Origin: Candidatus Nomurabacteria bacterium RIFCSPLOWO2_01_FULL_41_12
Lineage (GTDB): Bacteria > Patescibacteriota > Minisyncoccia > Phycocordibacterales > UBA9973
Assembly (NCBI GenBank): GCA_001787035.1
Contig: MFUY01000016.1
Coordinates: 1-26,736 of the forward strand
Reading direction: 5' to 3'
DNA: 26,736 nt
This document shows positions 21,501 through 26,736 of the stretch, piece by piece. Within the stretch, counting starts at the first letter, position 1. Every line of letters begins with the position of its first letter. The translations under genes were made by a program, and so were the position numbers. Below the pieces are notes generated by a model. It searched no databases. It was not told where the DNA came from and saw only the letters and a list, made by a program, of their open reading frames with translations.

Positions 21501-22612
21501 TTTTCTTTTACAAATCGTCCTTCCAAAAATCCCGTCCCTTTTATAAATTTGCCTTCAAGGTTTACCAGGTGATGCTTCGGTAAGCCAACTTCCGTACCCA
21601 ATACAAAGTCATCCTGACCATACATCACCGCTGTATGCACCACTCCTGTGCCGTCCCCTGTCGAAACAAAATCCGCCCCATATACCTTATATGCTTTTTC
21701 TAATTTTGATTTTTCACTTTCGGATATTGTGTCTGCGAAATATGGGAAAAGCGGTTCGTATTCTAAGCCAATCAAATCTTTGCCTTTTACTTCTCCTAGA
21801 ATTTCATAACCTTCATTCAGTATTGAAATCCGCTCCTTGGCTAAAATTAATATTTCGTTTCCAGCTTTCACTTTCACATAAATAATATCTTCCCCCACAG
21901 CAAGTGCGACATTGCCAGGCAATGTCCACGGCGTCGTCGTCCAAGCTAAAATATAAGTATTTTCTTGTCCCTTTACCTTGAACTTCGCAGTTACCGACAA
22001 ATCTTTCACATCTTCATATCCTTGCGCAAGCTCATGACTAGAAAGTGCTGTGCCACATCTCGGACACCAAGGCACAACTCTGTAATCTTTATAGAGTAAA
22101 TTTTGGTCGTTTACTTTTTTTACTATATTCCAAACCGATTCAATATATTCATTGTGATAAGTAATGTATGGATTTTTTTGGTCTACCCAAAAGCCGATGC
22201 GCTCGGTAAATTTATTCCAAAGGTCAACATATTCCCAGACATTTTCTTTGCATTCGTGATTAAATTTGGCAATACCATACTCCTCAATCTCTTTTTTTGA
22301 TTTAAACCCAAGTTGTTTTTCTACTTGAAGCTCAACAGGAAGTCCATGCGTATCCCAGCCAGCTTTACGACGCACATGGTATCCTCGCATCGTTTTATAT
22401 CGAGGGATAACATCTTTAAAAGCCCGCGCCTCAAGATGATGAAGAGCTGGTTTAGCATTGGCCGTCGGTGGTCCTTCATAGAAAATAAACTCTCCTTTCG
22501 GTGTGGATTTTTCTAAAGATTTTTCAAAAATCTTATTTTTCTGCCAGAATTCCAAAACCGCTTCTTCGCGAAGAGCGGCATCAGATTTAGCATTTTTCTC
22601 TTTTTCAGTCAT
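18533..22612 (-). CDS. ileS: Isoleucyl-tRNA synthetase with inserted histidine phosphatase and C-terminal HD domain
   Basis: 1359 residues, about 300-400 more than usual. The class I core has GPPTANAKPALHHLEAR (HIGH variant ALHH, 57-60), the editing domain (about 200-400) with WTTTPWTLPGN, and KMSKS at 823-827. After PLPVWACESCKKVEVIG the chain enters a complete histidine-phosphatase domain (about 510-690) with catalytic residues R515-H516-G, R569 (SPLIRT), E596 and H659 (VSHE). It then returns to IleRS at DLHRPYIDEIPL. The C-terminus (about 1150-1345) is an HD-hydrolase-like domain: H1166, H1197-D1198 (LLHDMGN) and YCDDRVSPFG. Two palindromes are read in frame: one splits the CxxC zinc knuckle (725-735), the other encodes 1008-1020. 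The HD part replaces the end of the normal IleRS C-domain. Confidence 0.95.
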   Translation of the reverse strand: MTEKEKNAKSDAALREEAVLEFWQKNKIFEKSLEKSTPKGEFIFYEGPPTANAKPALHHLEARAFKDVIPRYKTMRGYHVRRKAGWDTHGLPVELQVEKQLGFKSKKEIEEYGIAKFNHECKENVWEYVDLWNKFTERIGFWVDQKNPYITYHNEYIESVWNIVKKVNDQNLLYKDYRVVPWCPRCGTALSSHELAQGYEDVKDLSVTAKFKVKGQENTYILAWTTTPWTLPGNVALAVGEDIIYVKVKAGNEILILAKERISILNEGYEILGEVKGKDLIGLEYEPLFPYFADTISESEKSKLEKAYKVYGADFVSTGDGTGVVHTAVMYGQDDFVLGTEVGLPKHHLVNLEGKFIKGTGFLEGRFVKEKDVSEDGKPGKPTLDVDIIKYLTDKNLFFSKENYQHSYPHCWRCQTALIYYARDSWYIKMSDPKIKEQLINENEKINWEPEHIRGGRFGEWLKDIKDWAISRERYWGTPLPVWACESCKKVEVIGSISDLKAKTKKSGNKYFVMRHGEADNIVLDIATSNELKLDKYHLTERGKEEVLVSARALKNKKIDLTISSPLIRTKETAEIVAKEIGFSATDIVYDKRLREVNTGDFHNKRSGEYHNFFSSTEEKFIKNPPNGENLTDLKYRVMEFLYEIEKKYQGKKILLVSHEYAIWMMFTATLGWSNKQSAEEKDQKGGDFIKTAGVEDLSFTPLPHNENYELDLHRPYIDEIPLVCAHRAGSGQACGGKLLRTKEVMDVWMDSGAMPFAQDHYPFENKKWVEGLGYPADYICEAIDQTRGWFYTLHAVGILMGRGKAYKNVICLGHLLDAKGKKMSKSLGNVVDPWVMIGKYGVDTLRLWMYSVNQPGESKNFDEKTVALLHQQVFGLLYNVLAFYELYRDKNLERNNRPKSGNILDQWILARLDELIEITTKNLDNYKLLEPVRAMRDFIGDLSTWYLRRSRERIKEGDKEALGRSPMGEAKQTLYFVLKTLAKLLAPFAPFAAEDIWLKLRNKNGHVSMDSTRHDSAESSVHLEAWPKLPFKLFSFGKSKIIEEMEIVRKIVSLGLEARQLAKIQVRQPLAKIEVKGYEFGDKYIELIKDELNVKEVIYNMSISGEVALDTKITSKLKAEGEYRDFMRELQDTRKRLGLAPGDKMAMSIETIYKKYKIIPSLQEHMLRVAAVASLICDNFSKHLSKEDIITACLLHDMGNIIKFKLDTFPDFLGPEGLEYWENTQVEFKEKYGDNEYLASLKIAQELQISDRILELIQSISFLDAPDNALGEDFAKKIPEYCDDRVSPFGVVSLEQRFMDLRKRYAHRGRSMSELETFENAVRQMEKQIFSKCRIKPEDINDETVAPVISELKNFMIK
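19553..19591 (-). repeat. 39-bp in-frame palindromic element, ileS copy
   Basis: On the minus strand it begins GTTTCAATGGACAGTACGCG and ends TGATTCTGCAGAATCA, a perfect 16-bp palindrome. It encodes VSMDSTRHDSAES (1008-1020), in the same frame as the recA and tatD copies. It lies between DIWLKLRNKN and SVHLEAW, a loop that is short in ordinary IleRS. Confidence 0.9.
20412..20447. repeat. In-frame palindrome of the CCCTGAGC...TCGA.GGG type inside ileS
   Basis: GCTTG (20412-20416) pairs with CAAGC (20443-20447), and inside it CCCT/TGGG and GCCC/GGGC can pair. The centre, CCCTGAGCCCGCTCGATGGG, resembles the CCCTGAGC...TCGAAGGG repeat that I know to be scattered in many unrelated bacterial genomes. 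On the minus strand it is read as CAHRAGSGQAC (725-735), placing nine residues between cysteines that are normally two apart. Confidence 0.6.
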
Positions 22613-22619
22613 TTGACTG

Positions 22620-22628
22620 ATTTTAGCA
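22620..22628 (-). promoter_or_regulatory. Extended -10 promoter of ileS, leaderless or near-leaderless
   Basis: TGCTAAAAT on the minus strand (extended -10) is followed by seven bases and the ileS ATG. The -35 position (TGTAAA) is weak, which the TG extension may compensate. Confidence 0.5.
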
Positions 22629-22642
22629 TATTGCCCTTATTT

Positions 22643-24319
22643 TTACATCTTCTCCGGTGCTTTGATGCCAAGAAGGTACAAACCCTTTTTCATCACGAGA
22701 GCAAAAGCGAAAGTCAGGGACACTTTGTAGGCTGAAGTCGGGTCTTCTTTATTGACAATAACCGTATTGCCATAAAAGCTGTTAAAAGAACGAGCGAGTT
22801 CTATTAAATAGTTTGCAATATGGTGCGGTTGGTATGCTTTTGCAGAACGGAACACAATTTCCGGAAATCTATATAGTAATTTTTCCACTTCAAAAATTTC
22901 GGTCATTAAAATATCCGGGTCCGGCAAAATATTTTCTTTTTTCGCTTTCTCTATTACCGAATTCGCTCGAGCATGCGCATATTGGAGATAAACTCCTGAA
23001 TCTCCTTCAGTTGAAACTGATTTTTCAAGGTCAAAAATTATATCTCCCCCTATCGCTTGGCGCAGAATCATATGCTTGATAGCGCCTACGGCTATTTCTT
23101 CACTGCCTGTCTTTTCTTTAAGCTGCCTGATAAGATCTTCGGCGGTTATTATAAGACCGGTGCGAGAAGACATTTTACCTGATAGATTGCGCGAGAAACG
23201 CATCATGCCGTGCGTAATGTGCCTCATTTTTACTGCATATTCTGGATAAATAAGAGAAAGGGCTTTGGCAACTACTTTCATATAGTTCATTTGTTCATTA
23301 GCGGTAATAACGATAGAAAGATCCAGATTTGGCTCTGTGTTAAATTTCTCTACTGTCAGCCCCAGCTCTTTAGTTTCATACATCGGCAAACCGGCAGATG
23401 TGATGAAAACCCGAGTATGCAATTTTCGGTCGTACTCTTCTCCTTTAAAGACAATCGCGCCTTCGCTTTCTTTGAATATTTTCCCTAAATTATCTTCAAC
23501 AATTTTCTGTCCAAACGGCGCAATCTGGCTTTCTAAAAAATAAAAATCAAACTTTGTGCCAAGCATTTTGTAAATATCTTCAAAGGCTTCCATCGTCACC
23601 TTGAAGCCCCAGTCATATATTTTATTTATTTCTTCATCACTCCGGTCATAAATTTTTTTATTTATTTCTTCTATTTTTTCTTTTGCCTTTTCGTTGCTCT
23701 TATACTCCTCTGCGCCTTGAGAATAAGCTTGGCCAATAAAAAACGCTTGATCTTTTATAGACTCGTTTTTAAGAACATATTCTTCAAAGTTTTCTAATAG
23801 TATATAAACTGCTTTAGCCACATGAAGCCCGACATCGCCTTGATAATTTGCCCTAGACACGGTAGCGCCGGAGTGTTCAAGAATTCTGGCGATAGACTCA
23901 CCTATCGCATTGGTCATCAAGTGACCAATGTGCAAGGGCTTGAAAGGATTCGGGTCGGTATACTCAATCATTATTTTTTTGCCGGACAAAACAGCATTCG
24001 CTCCGACATTTTCGCCTTTATTTAAAATTTCTTCAATACTTTGACTAAAGAATTTGCGAGACAAAAAGAAATTAATAAATCCCCCAGAGGCTTCTATCTT
24101 CTCTATGTATTTATCAGTATTTAATCTCAATATTTCAGCGACAATCTTGCCGGCAAGCTCTTTTGGATTTGCTTGGAGTGCTTTTGCGCAAACCATCGCA
24201 ATATTGGTAGAATAATCCCCCATTTTTAAATCCCCCGGATGTTCTAGGGAAATTTCTGTAACTTCCACATTCAAGTTTTCTAACGCATTTCTGATTAACT
24301 TTTTTATTTTGTCTTGCAT
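22643..24319 (-). CDS. argS: Arginyl-tRNA synthetase
   Basis: Class I synthetase, 558 residues, normal length. The N-terminal additional domain (about 1-85) recognises the tRNA D-loop. HIGH is exact (130-133, FKPLHIGHLMTNAIG), and the KMSKS counterpart reads KMSSRTG. The C-terminal DALR-type anticodon domain starts near GVYLQYAHARANSVIEKA and ends in the typical short C-terminus (GLYLLGIKAPEKM). It is the last gene of a tmk-nudix-dut-argS run. A 40-bp copy of the palindromic element fills the space between dut and argS and ends immediately before the ATG, so no Shine-Dalgarno exists and the element's hairpin covers the ribosome approach region. Confidence 0.97.
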   Translation of the reverse strand: MQDKIKKLIRNALENLNVEVTEISLEHPGDLKMGDYSTNIAMVCAKALQANPKELAGKIVAEILRLNTDKYIEKIEASGGFINFFLSRKFFSQSIEEILNKGENVGANAVLSGKKIMIEYTDPNPFKPLHIGHLMTNAIGESIARILEHSGATVSRANYQGDVGLHVAKAVYILLENFEEYVLKNESIKDQAFFIGQAYSQGAEEYKSNEKAKEKIEEINKKIYDRSDEEINKIYDWGFKVTMEAFEDIYKMLGTKFDFYFLESQIAPFGQKIVEDNLGKIFKESEGAIVFKGEEYDRKLHTRVFITSAGLPMYETKELGLTVEKFNTEPNLDLSIVITANEQMNYMKVVAKALSLIYPEYAVKMRHITHGMMRFSRNLSGKMSSRTGLIITAEDLIRQLKEKTGSEEIAVGAIKHMILRQAIGGDIIFDLEKSVSTEGDSGVYLQYAHARANSVIEKAKKENILPDPDILMTEIFEVEKLLYRFPEIVFRSAKAYQPHHIANYLIELARSFNSFYGNTVIVNKEDPTSAYKVSLTFAFALVMKKGLYLLGIKAPEKM

Positions 24320-24359
24320 TGATTTTGCGAAATCATGCCGCGCAATCGTCTATTTTAGC
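24320..24359 (-). repeat. 40-bp palindromic element in the argS leader
   Basis: On the minus strand it begins GCTAAAATAGACGATTGCGC and ends TGATTTCGCAAAATCA. One base is inserted relative to the 39-bp coding copies. It fills nearly all of the 44 bases between the dut stop and the argS ATG. The stem TGATTT/AAATCA is retained as in the tatD copy. Confidence 0.8.
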
Positions 24360-24363
24360 GCGG

Positions 24364-24786
24364 CTATTTTCTGCCAGTACTCCCAAACCCACCTTCGCCC
24401 CTGGCAGATTCACTCAATTTATCAGTTTCTTCTAATTCCCCAATAACCACAGGCATAATCACAAGTTGAGAAACTTTATCTCCTGCTTCAACAGTATAAG
24501 GCTTGTCTGACAAATTTACCAAATGTGTATTGTATTCACCGCGGAAACCCGCATCAAACACTCCGCCCATCGTATGCAGTCCTGTCTTGGAAATACTGCT
24601 CTTGTCCATAATAATCGCCGCATATCCTTCAGGAAATTCTAGCGCGAAGCCGTGCCAAAAACGATGATGCCCCATCGGAAGAATTGTTATTGTTTCCATC
24701 GCATACACATCCATCCCCACATCCCCAGGATGATGATACTTCGGCAATTTCGCGTCTTTTCTAAGTTTTTTAACTTTGATTTTCAT
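24364..24786 (-). CDS. dut: dUTP diphosphatase
   Basis: Trimeric dUTPase, 140 residues, converting dUTP to dUMP and pyrophosphate. All five family motifs are visible: I PGDVGMDVYA, II IIMDKSSISKTGL (DKSS where PRSS is common), III GGVFDAGFRGEYNTHLVNLS, IV GDKVSQLVI and V ARGEGGFGSTG at the flexible C-terminus. The ATG lies one base after the stop of the upstream Nudix gene. With tmk in the same run, it links removal of dUTP to production of dTDP. Confidence 0.96.
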   Translation of the reverse strand: MKIKVKKLRKDAKLPKYHHPGDVGMDVYAMETITILPMGHHRFWHGFALEFPEGYAAIIMDKSSISKTGLHTMGGVFDAGFRGEYNTHLVNLSDKPYTVEAGDKVSQLVIMPVVIGELEETDKLSESARGEGGFGSTGRK

Positions 24787-24787
24787 T

Positions 24788-25273
24788 TTATTTAAAATAA
24801 TATACTGCTGTTTCTTTTAAACTATGAAGAAAATCTTCTGGTTTATCATCCATTGCCTTAAAAAGTTCGTCCTTACTAAACCACTTGATTGCCTCAACTT
24901 CGCTATCTTGTTTAACTAAAGGATAGCTACTATCTATTGTAGCAATAAACCATTGTGCAAAATACTCATGTAAAGTTGACCTACGGAGCTTCTGTCCCAA
25001 TATCGGTTTTAAATCTTTTAGTCCAATTTCTTCTTCTGCTTCTTTAATTATGTTTGACTCATAAGTCTCTCCTTCTTCTACGGTTCCAGCAACTGCGGGT
25101 CCCCACATACCTGGATGCATTTTTTTATTAAAAGACCTCTGAGCAAGAAGGGCCTCCCCCTTCTCATTCCACAACCAAAGACCGGTAATACGAGCAATAT
25201 CAACCTTATTTCTATCCTTTCTGTCTTTATATCCTATTATTTCATCTTGTTCATTTACAATTGGAATTCTCAT
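24788..25273 (-). CDS. Nudix hydrolase (IPP-isomerase/YfcD-like subgroup)
   Basis: 161 residues. The Nudix box is essentially complete: GTVEEGETYESNIIKEAEEE followed by IGL, with KE in place of RE. The preceding LLAQRSFNKKMHPGMWGPAVAG is typical of the isopentenyl-diphosphate-isomerase-like and YfcD subgroup. That suggests a non-nucleotide or uncertain substrate, though the tmk/dut context favours nucleotide clean-up. The ATG comes one base after the tmk stop and the stop one base before dut, so translation of the three is probably coupled. Confidence 0.88.
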   Translation of the reverse strand: MRIPIVNEQDEIIGYKDRKDRNKVDIARITGLWLWNEKGEALLAQRSFNKKMHPGMWGPAVAGTVEEGETYESNIIKEAEEEIGLKDLKPILGQKLRRSTLHEYFAQWFIATIDSSYPLVKQDSEVEAIKWFSKDELFKAMDDKPEDFLHSLKETAVYYFK

Positions 25274-25274
25274 A

Positions 25275-26000
25275 TTATTTTAAAATCTTTTTAACCTTTT
25301 CGTAGACTTCTTTATGGATATTCTCTCTTTCTTCCATTTTATTACCAGAAGTGCATTTTATTTTTACCCAATTCTTCTCTCGCCCTGCAAGCCAAAGCGC
25401 GCTCTTGCGGGAATTCTCCAAAAATTTAATATCTTTCTCGTGAACATCATGTTTGTTTGCTTTTTTCTTGCCCAGATAACTCCTGTTTTTGCCTTTATTT
25501 CTTGCGCGGATTAACTTCATAACGATAGGTATGGGCACACTCAAGTAAAATACGGCATCCGGCTTCGGAATTTTAAAAACTTCGTACTCCATTTCTGCCA
25601 GCCATTTGAGAAAATTTTCTCTTTTCTTTATATTCGCAATTTTCCCCCCCTGATGAATTTGGTTGGCGCTGGCATAGCGGTTGGCAATGATAATATTCCC
25701 TTCTTTGAGCCAACCCTTTATTTTATCTCTTGACTCAAAGCGGTCCGCCGCGTAAAGCACGGAAACAATCTTCGGGTGCACTTTTACGAAATCATAATAT
25801 CGCTCGGAAAGGCAATGCCCGATAAATTTGCCGAAAAAGTTTGAGTAATAGTCCGGAAAATCAAGAACTTTTACCTTGTGGCCGTCCTGTTTCAAATGCC
25901 TAATCAAGAGCTCTGTCTGGGTCGCTTTCCCGCTTCCATCCGTGCCGTCTATTACTATGAGCTTGCCCCGCCGTGGCGCGGGTTTTCCCTTCTTTTTCAT
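25275..26000 (-). CDS. tmk: dTMP (thymidylate) kinase family protein
   Basis: P-loop nucleoside-monophosphate kinase, 241 residues, expected to phosphorylate dTMP to dTDP. The P-loop is GTDGSGKA (19-26) with Ala where Ser/Thr is usual, a variant I also associate with other GKATQ-type thymidylate kinases. The AADRFES (DR) and NRYASANQIHQG segments match the substrate-binding DRY region, and the lid is a long basic stretch (RARNKGKNRSYLGKKKANKHD). It heads the operon and has a -10 (TATAGT) six bases before the ATG. A basic N-terminal extension (MKKKGKPAPRRGK) precedes the first strand. Confidence 0.9.
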   Translation of the reverse strand: MKKKGKPAPRRGKLIVIDGTDGSGKATQTELLIRHLKQDGHKVKVLDFPDYYSNFFGKFIGHCLSERYYDFVKVHPKIVSVLYAADRFESRDKIKGWLKEGNIIIANRYASANQIHQGGKIANIKKRENFLKWLAEMEYEVFKIPKPDAVFYLSVPIPIVMKLIRARNKGKNRSYLGKKKANKHDVHEKDIKFLENSRKSALWLAGREKNWVKIKCTSGNKMEERENIHKEVYEKVKKILK

Positions 26001-26006
26001 TAAAGA

Positions 26007-26012
26007 ACTATA
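26007..26012 (-). promoter_or_regulatory. -10 box of the tmk operon, leaderless type
   Basis: TATAGT on the minus strand is followed by TCTTTA and the tmk ATG, i.e. a six-base spacing. TTTCAA 17 bp upstream is a weak -35. Confidence 0.5.
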
Positions 26013-26036
26013 TCAAAAAAAGGCTGAAATTGAAAA

Positions 26037-26633
26037 TTAGCTCAACTTGTAGTCAGCAAACAGGTTTTTGCATGTACAATTCTTACCTAGCTGAAATAAT
26101 GCAAACTGGTCTGTACTAAATTGGATTGGTAAGCTAATATTTTTGGGAGTTGGACCAGGTCCTAAACTTATATGAGGACTATAAAGGCCAGTATCAAAGT
26201 GCTTTTTGTAATTATTCACCCAATTGATTGATCGATCATTCATTTTTTTAGGTTCGAAAAACATTTGTGGATTGCTTTCATAAGTCGCATATTTTTTCAT
26301 AAGTTCCATACAGGTGTTATGTAAAGAGACTAATTCTGGGGTTTTCGAGATATTAAAACTCAAAAATAAATCGTCGTCCCATTCACCAATTTCAAATCCA
26401 ATAATGTTTAGATTAAGAATCTTTGTCTTTCTTGCCAGATCGCTTAACTCTTCCCTCAGTAAAGCCATGTTACTTTCGGCAATACAACCCATGGCCAATG
26501 TTATATGTGGCTGATAACCGTTCTGAAAGGAAACATATTTGACTTGATCTAATTCTTTATTAATTCCAACACAAACATCCACAACTTTCGGTGGCAAAAG
26601 CAATGCTATATCTACCGCAATTTTATTATTCAT
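26037..26633 (-). CDS. 2H phosphoesterase (2'-5' RNA ligase family), second paralogue
   Basis: 198 residues. The two signature motifs are HIT at 43-45 (GYQPHITLAMG) and HIS at 154-156 (GLYSPHISLGPG), about 110 residues apart, as expected for the superfamily. It is clearly different in sequence from the 2H protein at 17297-17809. A basic/aromatic stretch (FFEPKKMNDRSINWVNNYKKHF) precedes the second motif. Substrate unknown. The upstream region has a perfect 20-bp palindrome a few bases before the ATG, suggesting control by a dimeric regulator. Confidence 0.82.
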   Translation of the reverse strand: MNNKIAVDIALLLPPKVVDVCVGINKELDQVKYVSFQNGYQPHITLAMGCIAESNMALLREELSDLARKTKILNLNIIGFEIGEWDDDLFLSFNISKTPELVSLHNTCMELMKKYATYESNPQMFFEPKKMNDRSINWVNNYKKHFDTGLYSPHISLGPGPTPKNISLPIQFSTDQFALFQLGKNCTCKNLFADYKLS

Positions 26634-26641
26634 AGATTCTC

Positions 26642-26661
26642 TACTTTAGTTAACTAAAGTA
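26642..26661. promoter_or_regulatory. Perfect 20-bp palindrome upstream of the 2H gene, possible operator
   Basis: TACTTTAGTTAACTAAAGTA is fully self-complementary with no spacer and ends eight bases before the ATG at 26633. A second inverted repeat, TTGGATA-AAG-TATCCAA, lies at 26668-26684 within the end of the flanking gene fragment. A spacer-free palindrome is more typical of a protein-binding site than of an RNA hairpin. Confidence 0.45.
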
Positions 26662-26663
26662 AT

Positions 26664-26736
26664 TTATTTGGATAAAGTATCCAACTTATTAAGAACCTCT
26701 TTTAAATACTGGTCTATCGGTTCAAGTTTTTTAATT
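26664..26736 (-). CDS. C-terminal fragment of an unidentified gene, cut by the window edge
   Basis: The minus strand is open from the window edge to TAA at 26664-26666 and ends ...IDQYLKEVLNKLDTLSK. The residues form an amphipathic helix pattern. Only 23 residues are visible, so it could be chance; the consistent 3' spacing to the next leftward gene makes a real gene end plausible. Confidence 0.4.
   Translation of the reverse strand, partial: IKKLEPIDQYLKEVLNKLDTLSK

Noticed and set aside
19001..22612. IleRS composite as a likely assembly chimera
   Set aside because: The reading frame is continuous, composition is even, and the flanking IleRS sequence resumes exactly at the expected conserved segment after the phosphatase insert. 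A chimera is unlikely to do this, though read-level checking remains worthwhile for the HD junction.

Overview
The window looks like chromosome from an ultra-small bacterium of the Candidate Phyla Radiation (Patescibacteria, probably Parcubacteria). This is an inference from several features. The S6-SSB-S18 cluster lacks the L9 gene that usually follows. GlyRS is a single-chain class II enzyme, and IleRS is large and composite. EF-P has a non-canonical tip loop. There is a Cas2-like/PaaX-like regulator with no CRISPR, genes are tightly packed, and many start codons sit directly downstream of a -10 box. There are no rRNA or tRNA genes, no CRISPR array and no insertion sequence.

Layout. Positions 1-233 hold a cluster of palindromic repeats downstream of a leftward hypothetical winged-helix gene (234-1049). 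A rightward group follows: ftsK, a small membrane-anchored protein, recA and efp (1237-5523). Everything after that is on the minus strand. 10577-5526 is one run: AI-2E-type membrane protein, metG, tatD, rpsF, ssb, rpsR, hypothetical. 10619-11593 holds two unrecognised genes; one is a self-contained secreted-protein cassette with its own promoter, Shine-Dalgarno and terminator. 14690-11658 holds glyQS, a Nudix gene and an M16 peptidase. 18470-14712 holds a Cas2-like regulator, a 2H phosphoesterase, recO and a large anchored surface protein. 22612-18533 is an exceptional isoleucyl-tRNA synthetase. 26000-22643 is a tmk-nudix-dut-argS operon, followed by a second 2H phosphoesterase and a gene fragment at the right edge. 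No gene-free stretch exceeds 300 bases.

Two things stand out. First, several families of short palindromic repeats lie inside protein genes, in frame and apparently without breaking the proteins. The clearest is a 39-bp element in the same frame and orientation in recA, tatD and ileS, encoding a variant of ALKDGARHDSAES. A fourth copy fills the gap in front of argS. Its terminal stem changes by base-pair-preserving substitutions. Other palindromes lie in ftsK, glyQS, the zinc knuckle of ileS and the hypothetical at 234-1049. This resembles the Rickettsia palindromic elements in principle, but the sequence is unrelated as far as I can see. Second, the ileS product contains a complete histidine-phosphatase domain inside its catalytic region and an HD-type hydrolase domain at its C-terminus.

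The rest is mostly information processing: DNA segregation and repair (FtsK, RecA, RecO, SSB), translation (EF-P, S6, S18, Met-, Gly-, Ile- and ArgRS) and pyrimidine nucleotide supply or clean-up (dTMP kinase, dUTPase, Nudix). At least seven genes appear to be transcribed from promoters whose -10 hexamer ends six bases before the ATG, which predicts leaderless mRNAs. The one gene with a strong Shine-Dalgarno sequence also has composition unlike its neighbours.
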